Positions 56,618-64,000 of a stretch of 64,000 nucleotides of DNA are shown piece after piece. Numbering within the stretch: position 1 is the stretch's first letter; the number at the start of each line of letters is the position of its first letter. Made by a program: the position numbers and the translations under genes. Source of the stretch: Acinetobacter pollinis (GTDB lineage: Bacteria; Pseudomonadota; Gammaproteobacteria; Pseudomonadales; Moraxellaceae); assembly GCF_015627175.1 (NCBI RefSeq), contig NZ_VTDQ01000004.1:99452-163451 (forward strand). The letters run 5' to 3'. The notes under the pieces are model-generated. The model was not told the DNA's origin. It searched no databases and saw nothing but the letters and a program-made list of their open reading frames with translations.

Positions 56618-57484
56618 ATGATGAATTTTCAAAGTGTTTTGAAAAAAATATATTGTGGTGTGTTGATGTCATTATCCATTATTTCAATTGGATATACTTC
56701 AGAAAATATATCTCCAATAGCAAAGAACAAATATGTCGTTAAACATTTGAACTTGAGTGAGCTACCCGTTAAAACAATTGTACCTATTGCAGCCACAACT
56801 AGAGTACAGGCACTTGCTCAGGCAAAGCAAATTGCAATGAATAAAGATGCTGATATTGCTGAGTTTAGAGTAGATTTACTCGATTTTGCCAGTGATACCA
56901 AGCAAGTCATTGCTTTAGGAAAAGAAATAAATGACATTCTAAAAGCTAAACCTTTATTGGTGACCATTCGCACTGCCAATGAAGGTGGGAAGCTTAACGT
57001 AAGTGATGAAATATACGAGAACATTTATAAAGCCTATCTCGAAGCTCCATTTTTTCAACTAATTGATATTGAAATGTTTCGTCATGAAAATATCGTATCT
57101 GAATTGACCACTTTGGCACACCAAAAAAATATTTTGGTTGTAATGTCGAATCACGAATTTAATCAAACACCTAGTGAAAAAGAGATTGTTCGCCGTTTAT
57201 TAAAACAAGATCACATGGGTGCGGATATTTTAAAAATAGCTGTTATGCCAAAGTCTAAACAAGATGTTTTTACTTTGATGAATGCAACGCTTGAAGTAAG
57301 CGAACGTACTCCAAAAACGTTATTAACGATATCCATGGGACATTTAGGTCAAATCTCTCGAGTTGCTACAGCAAACATGGGTGGAAATCTAAGTTTTGGA
57401 ATGATTGATAAAGCCTCAGCACCTGGTCAAATTGATGTGACAGAGCTGAAGCAATTTCTTAAAACTGTCCAGCCTATCCAATAA
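56618..57484 (+). CDS. quiB: Type I 3-dehydroquinate dehydratase, exported form
   Basis: Converts dehydroquinate to dehydroshikimate in catabolism. Type I marks: AEFRVDLLDF, VTIRTANEGGKLNVSDE, VMSNHEFNQTPSE (catalytic His) and ILKIAVMPKSKQD (Schiff-base Lys). The first 35 residues look like a signal peptide, in line with periplasmic quinate breakdown. AAGGA is 7 bp before the first ATG. Confidence 0.92.
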   Translation: MMNFQSVLKKIYCGVLMSLSIISIGYTSENISPIAKNKYVVKHLNLSELPVKTIVPIAATTRVQALAQAKQIAMNKDADIAEFRVDLLDFASDTKQVIALGKEINDILKAKPLLVTIRTANEGGKLNVSDEIYENIYKAYLEAPFFQLIDIEMFRHENIVSELTTLAHQKNILVVMSNHEFNQTPSEKEIVRRLLKQDHMGADILKIAVMPKSKQDVFTLMNATLEVSERTPKTLLTISMGHLGQISRVATANMGGNLSFGMIDKASAPGQIDVTELKQFLKTVQPIQ

Positions 57485-57506
57485 ATGATTGACAAAGGAA
57501 TATGTC

Positions 57507-58961
57507 ATGAAATCTAAATCTCTCTCTCTTTTTATTTTAAGTCTAGCTACGTCATGTTTGACGATGGCAGAAACATATCATGTCAATCGCTATGAAGATG
57601 ATGGCGAAAAGGGCTCATTAAGATGGGCTATTGAACAGTCTAATGCCAATACAACGCAAGAAAATCAAATTCTGATTGAAGCCGTGGGGCAATCACCTTA
57701 TGTGATAAAAATAAATAAGCCATTACCACCGATTCGTTCCTCTTTAAAAATTATTGGGACACAATGGGAAAAGACAGGCGAGTTTATTACGCTTGATGGT
57801 TCGAACTATATTCCTGATGAAGGTGCAAAAGCCTGTCCTGGTGCAGTGTCAGGGCAGTATGGAACTAATGTGCGAACAATGACCCTACCAGGTCTGGTTT
57901 TACAGGATGTAAATGGTATTACAATTAAAGGTCTTGATATCCATCGGTTCTGTATTGGTATATTAGTTAATCGTTCGAGCAATAATCTTATTCAGCATAA
58001 CCGAATTAGTAATAATTATGGTGGCTCAGGCATCATGATTACTGGAGATGATGGGAAGGGGAATCCAACATCGACCACAACGAATAATAACAAGGTTATT
58101 GATAATATATTTCAAGACAATGGTGATGGGTTAGAACTCACACGTGGGGCTGCTTTTAACCTTGTTGCAAATAATTTATTTACAAACAGCAATGCAAATC
58201 CAGAACCATCGCAAGGAATTGAAATTTTATGGGGGAATGACAATACGATTATTGGCAATAAATTTGAAAACTATTCAGATGGTTTACAGATTAATTGGGG
58301 AAAGCGTAACTATGTTGCTTATAACGAGATTAGTCAAAACTCACTGGGTTTAAATCTTACAGGTGATGGAAATATATTTGATAGTAACCGAATTCATAAT
58401 AATCGTATTGGTGTGGCTATTCGTTCAGAAAAAGATATCAATGCACATATCACACTGACAAAAAATCAGATTTGGAATAATAGTAAGGACATTAAACGAT
58501 GTGAAGCTGGTGGCTCTTGCATAAAGAATCAGCGTCTTGGAGCCATTATATTTTCCGTGCCTGCACTTGAGCATGAGGGTTTTGTTGGCTCACGTGGAGG
58601 TGGTGTCGTCATTGAACCGAATAAATTACAAAAAACATGTAGCCAAAAAAATCAAGAAAACTGTAATCCGATACCTAATCAAAATATTCAACCACCTACA
58701 TTAAGTTTTAAAAATAAGGAAGTGACTGTACAGGTAAAGGGCATGCCTAATCATCGCTATAAGGTTGAATTTTTTGGAAGTTCTCGTGCTTATTTACATG
58801 AAGCTGAACAATATTTAGGGTCAAAAATAGTAGTCACAAACTCCGAGGGTCTTGCCAAAGCAAATTGGCGACCAAGTGTAATTATGCCCTCATTGACTGC
58901 AACGGTTACAGATGATTTGGGTGCAACCTCCGAACTAAGCCAAGCTGTTCAGACCAAATAA
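57507..58961 (+). CDS. quiC: 3-Dehydroshikimate dehydratase
   Basis: Makes protocatechuate from dehydroshikimate. Signal peptide MKSKSLSLFILSLATSCLTM, then a parallel beta-helix with Asn-rich turns (NNLIQHNRISNNYGGSGIMI, DGLELTRGAAFNLVANN, GNKFENYSDGLQINWG), like the ADP1 enzyme. AAAGGAA is 8 bp before the ATG at 57,507, better than the TTG-type start at 57,489. 484 aa. Confidence 0.9.
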   Translation: MKSKSLSLFILSLATSCLTMAETYHVNRYEDDGEKGSLRWAIEQSNANTTQENQILIEAVGQSPYVIKINKPLPPIRSSLKIIGTQWEKTGEFITLDGSNYIPDEGAKACPGAVSGQYGTNVRTMTLPGLVLQDVNGITIKGLDIHRFCIGILVNRSSNNLIQHNRISNNYGGSGIMITGDDGKGNPTSTTTNNNKVIDNIFQDNGDGLELTRGAAFNLVANNLFTNSNANPEPSQGIEILWGNDNTIIGNKFENYSDGLQINWGKRNYVAYNEISQNSLGLNLTGDGNIFDSNRIHNNRIGVAIRSEKDINAHITLTKNQIWNNSKDIKRCEAGGSCIKNQRLGAIIFSVPALEHEGFVGSRGGGVVIEPNKLQKTCSQKNQENCNPIPNQNIQPPTLSFKNKEVTVQVKGMPNHRYKVEFFGSSRAYLHEAEQYLGSKIVVTNSEGLAKANWRPSVIMPSLTATVTDDLGATSELSQAVQTK

Positions 58962-59010
58962 CAATATTCGAATAAGGATATTGTTTCAGTCTAGGAATGA
59001 GGAATATGAG

Positions 59011-60318
59011 ATGCAACATGTACTAAAACTAGGTGCAGTGTTGGTAACACTTTTGAGTAATCAAATTCTACTGGCACAAGATGATCGGCAATGGTTATTT
59101 GGCGATTGGGATGGACAGCGCCAACAACTTGAAAAACAAGGCTATAGATTTACAGCATCTATTATGAGCCAAGCAGCAACGAATTTAGACGGTGGGTATA
59201 ATACAAACCGTACATTTGAAAATGCGGCACAGCTAAGTTTAGGTGCAAATCTAGATTTAACTAAGATTGTGGGTTGGAAAGATACGACGGCTACAGTTTT
59301 AATTACAAAGCGAGACGGAAATGCTTTAACCCTAGAACGTATTAAAGACCCTCGGTCGATCACATTAGGAAATACGCAGGAAGTTTATGGGCGTGGAAAA
59401 ATTTGGCGACTTACACAGGCATGGGTCAAAAAAGGATTTAAGGACAATACTGTTCAGTTAAAAATAGGACGTATGGGAATGTCTGAAGATTTTAATAGTT
59501 CACAATGTGAATTTCAAAATCTTCTTTTGTGTGGTGGACAATTAGGTAAATCAATTGGTTCGATTTGGTATAACTTTCCTGTTGGTTTATGGGGTGTAAA
59601 TATCAAATATCAGTTTGCCCCTGACTGGAACATTGGTTTAGGTATTTATGAAGTAAATCCTGATAACGTGAAAACGATATCGAATCGCGATGGCTTTAAC
59701 CTAGACATGAACCATGTTAAAGGTGCGACCTTACCTATTGAGTTGGTATGGAAACCCAAGCTAAGTCTGTTTAATGGCTTACCTGGTGAATATAAAATCG
59801 GTGCTTTGTACTCTACAGCAGATGCCAATGATGTCGTGAATACAGCAAAGCTACATAATAATAAACACAGTTTTTGGTTAAACACCCAACAGCAATTGAC
59901 GAGCCATCAAGGTGATGAAAAAAGAGGTCTTTTTGCTAGCTTAAATATGGTTGTCAATGATAAAGCAACCACCGCTGTACAAAGTACTCAGCAACTCGCA
60001 TTTTGGTATAAGGGTTTTTTTGACTATCGTCCCAATGACTCAATAGGGTTTGGACTTGCGAATTATGTTGTTAATAAACGGTTACGTGATCATCAAATAG
60101 CGCTGAATAATAGTCGTAATTATACGGAATATGACATGTTTGCTGTGGATTATGTGCCTATTCAATCTGATGAATTAAATGTTGAGTTGAACTATACATA
60201 CCAGTGGTCTCCTGCTGTGATGATACGCCCAAATGTTCAATATATTTATCAGCCAGGTGGAGTTAAAGATATTCAAAATGCATGGGTTGCAGGGCTGAGT
60301 ATGCGTTTAAATTTTTAA
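59011..60318 (+). CDS. quiX: OprB-like outer-membrane porin QuiX
   Basis: Carbohydrate-selective porin family; likely lets quinate/shikimate into the periplasm. Signal peptide MQHVLKLGAVLVTLLSNQIL, then LFGDWDGQRQQLEKQGYRF (OprB start), QLKIGRMGMSEDFNS and a C-terminal aromatic LNF. GAGGAA precedes the ATG at 59,011. 435 aa. Confidence 0.92.
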   Translation: MQHVLKLGAVLVTLLSNQILLAQDDRQWLFGDWDGQRQQLEKQGYRFTASIMSQAATNLDGGYNTNRTFENAAQLSLGANLDLTKIVGWKDTTATVLITKRDGNALTLERIKDPRSITLGNTQEVYGRGKIWRLTQAWVKKGFKDNTVQLKIGRMGMSEDFNSSQCEFQNLLLCGGQLGKSIGSIWYNFPVGLWGVNIKYQFAPDWNIGLGIYEVNPDNVKTISNRDGFNLDMNHVKGATLPIELVWKPKLSLFNGLPGEYKIGALYSTADANDVVNTAKLHNNKHSFWLNTQQQLTSHQGDEKRGLFASLNMVVNDKATTAVQSTQQLAFWYKGFFDYRPNDSIGFGLANYVVNKRLRDHQIALNNSRNYTEYDMFAVDYVPIQSDELNVELNYTYQWSPAVMIRPNVQYIYQPGGVKDIQNAWVAGLSMRLNF

Positions 60319-60398
60319 CTTGAAAATGTATTAACCCTTTATGACTACGATTTACAGAGTTTTGGACGTAATAGTCATTGTGATATATGGAGAGATGG

Positions 60399-62828
60399 AT
60401 GTCTCATTTTCAAAGAAAAGCCAATATTTTATTCAAGATATGGTGTGTAATACTGGGTCTTGTATTATTACTAACAAGTCTATTTTACATTATTGGTGGT
60501 GGTAAGCTCGTAAGCCTCGGTGGCTCATGGTATTTCTTGCTTACTGGTCTCATTATTCTTGCTTCATCTTTCTTTATATTTAAAAGAAAGTCACTTGGTG
60601 TTTTAGTTTATATATTTGCATTTGTCGTGACCGTAATTTGGGCGCTTTACGATGCAGGTTTTGATTTTTGGGCATTACATTCTCGTTTAATGTTTCCTGC
60701 TGGTTTATTTGCTGCATTGCTGTTTACTCTTCCTTATCTGAGTGAGCATAAAGCAACTGGATATAAAAAAACTTCATATGCTTTGGGAGGACTTACTGTT
60801 TTAGGAATGATAGTAGGTCTATACGGTATGTTTGTCCCTCATCCTACAGTGAAGGCTTCAGGTCAAGATCAAAATTTAATTCCTGTAAACGCTGACAATA
60901 AACAAGTGAATTGGCAAAATTATGGTAACGATGCTGGAGGGAGTCGCTTCGTTGCGTTAGATCAGATCAATCGTACCAATGTGAAAAATCTTAAAGAAGT
61001 ATGGCGGTTCCGTACTGGTGATTTTACTACAGGTACAGGAAATGGGGCTGAAGATCAAATGACCCCTCTGCAAGTTGGAAATAAAGTATTTTTATGCACG
61101 CCACACAATAATATAATTGCCGTAGACGCAGATACTGGGAAAGCACTTTGGAAAGCAGAGGTAAATTCAACTGCGGATGCTTGGGAGCGTTGTCGAGGTG
61201 TGGCTTACTTCGATTCGACTGAACCTTTAACGCAACCTATTTTAGCAGGTGCGACACCTATACCGACGGTATCAACGAATTCATTTTGCCCAAAACGAGT
61301 GTATACCAATACAGTAGATGGGCGATTAATCGCAGTGAATGCAGATACGGGTGAACGCTGTAAAGATTTTGGTGTAAATGGTACGGTCAATTTACATGAA
61401 GGTCTGGGTGATGGCGCCAAAGCACCACGTTTTGAAGTGACTTCAGCACCGACTATAGCGGGGACTACCATTGTAGTGGGAAGTCGAATTGCCGACAATG
61501 TCGCAGCAGATATGCCAAGTGGGGTCATTCGTGGGTATGATGTGATTACAGGTAGATTGCGTTGGGCATTTGATCCACGTAATCCAAATACGAATGAAAC
61601 ACTACTAAAATCTGGAGAGATTTATAAGCGTAGTGGTGCAAATTCTTGGGCAGCAATGTCGTACGATCCAAAGATGAATACTGTCTTCTTACCTATGGGT
61701 AGCTCATCTGTAGATGTATGGGGAGGAAATCGTACTGAAGCTGATCATAAATACAATACCTCTGTATTGGCACTAGATGCGACAACAGGAAAAGAAAAAT
61801 GGGTTTATCGTACTGTAAATAATGATTTATGGGATTTTGATTTACCAATGCAACCGAGTTTAATCGACTTTCCAATGAAAGATGGAACATTGAAACCGGC
61901 TGTAGTCATTGGAACAAAGTCAGGTCAGTTTTATATATTAGATCGGGTTACAGGCCTTCCGCTTACTAAAGTTGTCGATCAGGAAGTAAAGGTTGCAGAT
62001 ATTCCAAATGAGCAGTACAGCAAAGTACAGCCTCGCTCTGTAGAAATGCCTCAGATTGGGAATCAGACACTTAAAGAATCAGACATGTGGGGAGCAACGC
62101 CGTTCGATCAGCTACTTTGTCGAATCAGCTTTAAATCAATGCGTTATGATGGGTTATACACTGCACCTGGTACAGATGTTTCCTTAAGCTTTCCGGGGTC
62201 ACTCGGTGGCATGAATTGGGGCTCAATAGCATTTGATCCAACTCATCGTTATATGTTTGTGAATGATATGCGTCTAGGTTTATGGATTCAGCTTATTAAG
62301 CAAACTCCTGAAGATATAAAAGTTCAGGCAAATGGAGGTGAAAAAGTAAATACTGGTATGGGTGCTGTTCCAATGAAGGGCACGCCTTATAAGGTAAATA
62401 AAAATCGATTTATGTCTGTGCTGGGAATCCCATGCCAAAAACCACCATTTGGAACACTTACTGCAATTGATTTAAAAACACGGGAAATAGCATGGCAAAT
62501 TCCTTTGGGTACTGTGGAAGATACAGGGCCACTAGGAATAAAAATGGGCTTGAAAGTACCTATTGGTATGCCAACGATTGGGGGACCAATGGCAACGCAA
62601 GGAGGACTTGTTTTCTTCGCAGCAACGCAAGACTATTATTTAAGAGCATTTAACTCATCAAATGGTCAGGAGCTATGGAAAGCGAGATTACCTGTAGGAA
62701 GTCAAGGAACACCAATCAGTTATGTTTCACCAAAGACAGGAAAACAATACATTGTTATTTCAGCAGGTGGAGCACGTCAATCACCAGATCATGGGGATTA
62801 TGTGATCGCGTATGCGTTAGATAAATAG
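60399..62828 (+). CDS. quiA: Quinate/shikimate dehydrogenase, PQQ-dependent, membrane-bound
   Basis: Oxidises quinate and shikimate in the periplasm with PQQ and feeds electrons to ubiquinone. The N-terminal 150 residues have about five helices; the PQQ propeller follows with NWQNYGNDAGGSRFVALDQI, LWKAEVNSTADAWERCRGV and WDFDLPMQPSLIDFP repeats. GGAGAG lies close before the ATG at 60,399; an ATG at 60,387 is the alternative. About 809 aa. Confidence 0.95.
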   Translation: MSHFQRKANILFKIWCVILGLVLLLTSLFYIIGGGKLVSLGGSWYFLLTGLIILASSFFIFKRKSLGVLVYIFAFVVTVIWALYDAGFDFWALHSRLMFPAGLFAALLFTLPYLSEHKATGYKKTSYALGGLTVLGMIVGLYGMFVPHPTVKASGQDQNLIPVNADNKQVNWQNYGNDAGGSRFVALDQINRTNVKNLKEVWRFRTGDFTTGTGNGAEDQMTPLQVGNKVFLCTPHNNIIAVDADTGKALWKAEVNSTADAWERCRGVAYFDSTEPLTQPILAGATPIPTVSTNSFCPKRVYTNTVDGRLIAVNADTGERCKDFGVNGTVNLHEGLGDGAKAPRFEVTSAPTIAGTTIVVGSRIADNVAADMPSGVIRGYDVITGRLRWAFDPRNPNTNETLLKSGEIYKRSGANSWAAMSYDPKMNTVFLPMGSSSVDVWGGNRTEADHKYNTSVLALDATTGKEKWVYRTVNNDLWDFDLPMQPSLIDFPMKDGTLKPAVVIGTKSGQFYILDRVTGLPLTKVVDQEVKVADIPNEQYSKVQPRSVEMPQIGNQTLKESDMWGATPFDQLLCRISFKSMRYDGLYTAPGTDVSLSFPGSLGGMNWGSIAFDPTHRYMFVNDMRLGLWIQLIKQTPEDIKVQANGGEKVNTGMGAVPMKGTPYKVNKNRFMSVLGIPCQKPPFGTLTAIDLKTREIAWQIPLGTVEDTGPLGIKMGLKVPIGMPTIGGPMATQGGLVFFAATQDYYLRAFNSSNGQELWKARLPVGSQGTPISYVSPKTGKQYIVISAGGARQSPDHGDYVIAYALDK

Positions 62829-62846
62829 ACAGCGAGATATAAATTT

Positions 62847-62878
62847 AAAAGAGGGAATAAAAGATTCCCTCTTTTTTT
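62847..62878 (+). terminator. Terminator of the pca-qui operon
   Basis: AAAAGAGGGAA pairs with TTCCCTCTTTT around TAAAAGA, followed by T residues, 19 bp after the quiA stop. Confidence 0.9.
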
Positions 62879-63064
62879 ATTAAGTCAGTACAGTTTTCAT
62901 ATCTCTTTTAGAGAAAAAAACGATGACCTAAAGATCATTTTTTAGAAAATTAATTATTCAAACCAATTGCTTTTAGCGCACTAAATGTATAGGATAAATC
63001 ATCTTGAATGTACTCGCGTACTTCAAAACATATATTTAGTTTTTAAAATAGCACATCTATTGAA

Positions 63065-63301
63065 ATGTGCATGAAATGGTACAAATTGGAAAAGATTGTA
63101 AAACGTATAGCCATTGCAATAAATGGCGATGAAATTCATGTAAAAATTATCCCGAATGAAATGAGACAAAACACTTCTACGGGGTTTATGAATGTAGAGG
63201 TTGGGAAAAAGATTCTTTTAGAGTCTGGTCAAGAAGTAAGTTTAAACTTAGATGGGAAAAGTTTTTATACTTCGATCAATCAAATGTATAGATTAGCGTA
63301 A
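63065..63301 (+). CDS. Unknown 78-aa protein
   Basis: Beta-rich small protein (IAIAINGDEIHVKIIPNE, then SLNLDGKSFYTSINQMYRLA). ATGs at 63,065 and 63,071; no strong ribosome site. No family recognised. Confidence 0.5.
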   Translation: MCMKWYKLEKIVKRIAIAINGDEIHVKIIPNEMRQNTSTGFMNVEVGKKILLESGQEVSLNLDGKSFYTSINQMYRLA

Positions 63302-63450
63302 TTCAAAAATATAGCGACTCCGCTGTATTTCCACCCACTAGAATTTTGGTTCTTCATTATAATAATGACGCAGTATTTATTTCAAAAGTCCTACGTTTTT
63401 AATTTGAAATTTCAATCTTCTAGTTTTTTACTAGAAAAGAGGACATCTCT

Positions 63451-63663
63451 ATGTCAACAAATGTACAAACTGGCGTTGTTAAATGGTTTAACGATACAAA
63501 AGGTTTCGGCTTTATTCAAACACAAGATGGTCAAGACGTATTTGCTCATTTTAAAAACATTCAATCTGAAGGTTTTAAAAGCTTAACTGAAGGCCAACGC
63601 GTAGAGTTCATCGTAACTCAAGGCCAAAAAGGTCTACAAGCAGAAAACATCCGCGCGCTATAA
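63451..63663 (+). CDS. CspA-family cold-shock protein
   Basis: 70 aa RNA chaperone with RNP1-type KGFGFIQTQ and RNP2-type DVFAHFKNI. The GAGGACATCTCT stretch precedes the ATG. A long AT-rich leader (from about 63,302) fits the usual cold-shock mRNA leader. Confidence 0.95.
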   Translation: MSTNVQTGVVKWFNDTKGFGFIQTQDGQDVFAHFKNIQSEGFKSLTEGQRVEFIVTQGQKGLQAENIRAL

Positions 63664-63683
63664 TTTTTAGCAAACGTGATATC

Positions 63684-63717
63684 AGCCTATTAATTTAATA
63701 TTAGTAGGCTTTTTTTA
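63684..63717 (+). terminator. Terminator of the cold-shock gene
   Basis: AGCCTA and TAGGCT with a short inner stem, followed by seven T. Confidence 0.85.
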
Positions 63718-63921
63718 TACATTAAACTTGAGAAACTTACATAGCTTTACGCTAAATACAATATTGTTCAAATAGAAAAGTATTTGTGTAGATTTAAATG
63801 TTGAGTGTAATGTTGTATGCAATGAATGTTTATATTGCACCTATGTACTAGCAATTCTGTATGAGTTGGATTAGCTTATAAACACGCTAATTGTAGCGTG
63901 AAAAAATAATAGGAAAATAAA

Positions 63922-64000
63922 ATGACAATTAATACTCAAGAAATTAAAGAACATGCAAACGTTATCGCTTCTTGTGGAAAGCACATTGGCACTGTAGACC
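63922..64000 (+). CDS. DUF2171 protein, start only
   Basis: The reading frame starts MTINTQEIKEHANVIASCGK and runs off the window. The pattern matches the start of small DUF2171 proteins common in Acinetobacter. AGGAAAATAAA precedes the ATG. Confidence 0.7.
   Translation, partial: MTINTQEIKEHANVIASCGKHIGTVD

Noticed and set aside
63365..63586. 73-aa ORF overlapping the cold-shock gene
   Set aside because: Out of frame with a clear CspA-type gene and covers its leader.

Overview
The window is a stretch of AT-rich gammaproteobacterial chromosome that looks like Acinetobacter. The main reason is the complete protocatechuate/quinate catabolic operon in the order pcaU / pcaIJFBDKCHG-quiBCXA, which is the gene order known from Acinetobacter baylyi ADP1. 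An emrAB pump, a tmRNA gene and an ABZJ_00895-like membrane protein fit the same genus. No tools were run; family names rest on motifs read by eye.

Layout. 1-8.95 kb is backbone: sbcC (cut by the window edge) and sbcD, an OsmC-like gene broken by a one-base frameshift, a tiny His/Lys-rich secreted protein, a membrane protein, thiO, hemB and emrAB. At 9.0 kb lies ssrA (tmRNA). Its 3' end is an integration hotspot: a 17-bp copy of the ssrA 3' end recurs at 37,172-37,188, and a shorter copy (GACGCCATC) at 46,597-46,605. Each of the three sites is followed by a P4-type integrase gene; the third is only a remnant. The region is therefore a tandem accretion of elements.

Island A (about 9.35-37.19 kb) has an integrase, an HUH Rep-like (inovirus Gp2/YfjJ-type) gene with an unknown partner, a small-protein and DUF932/YqaJ-exonuclease/metal-binding/AlpA module, a copper-resistance cassette (copC, copD, copSR divergent from copAB), an IS256-family remnant, a VIT-type transporter, and a cargo of hydrolases, an MFS pump, NAD(P)-binding proteins, a DoxX-like protein, an M20 peptidase and LysR/HxlR regulators.

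Element B (about 37.17-46.60 kb) is the most interesting part. It is a small satellite-like element with an integrase, small HTH proteins, an Ash-like ORF lying over what looks like a highly structured RNA, a DUF3987 helicase/primase-like protein, an iteron-rich candidate origin, and on the opposite strand an HTH protein, an HK97-type major capsid protein, a prohead protease and a small protein. I see no portal, terminase large subunit, tail or lysis genes. It resembles a capsid-encoding phage satellite stripped to capsid plus protease.

47.5-62.8 kb is the pca-qui operon. Quinate/shikimate are oxidised by QuiA, dehydrated by QuiB and QuiC to protocatechuate, the ring is opened by PcaHG, and PcaBCDIJF lead to succinyl-CoA and acetyl-CoA. 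PcaU lies divergently over a three-repeat operator. A small unknown protein, a cold-shock protein and the start of a DUF2171 protein close the window; the pobSRA genes that follow quiA in ADP1 are not seen here.
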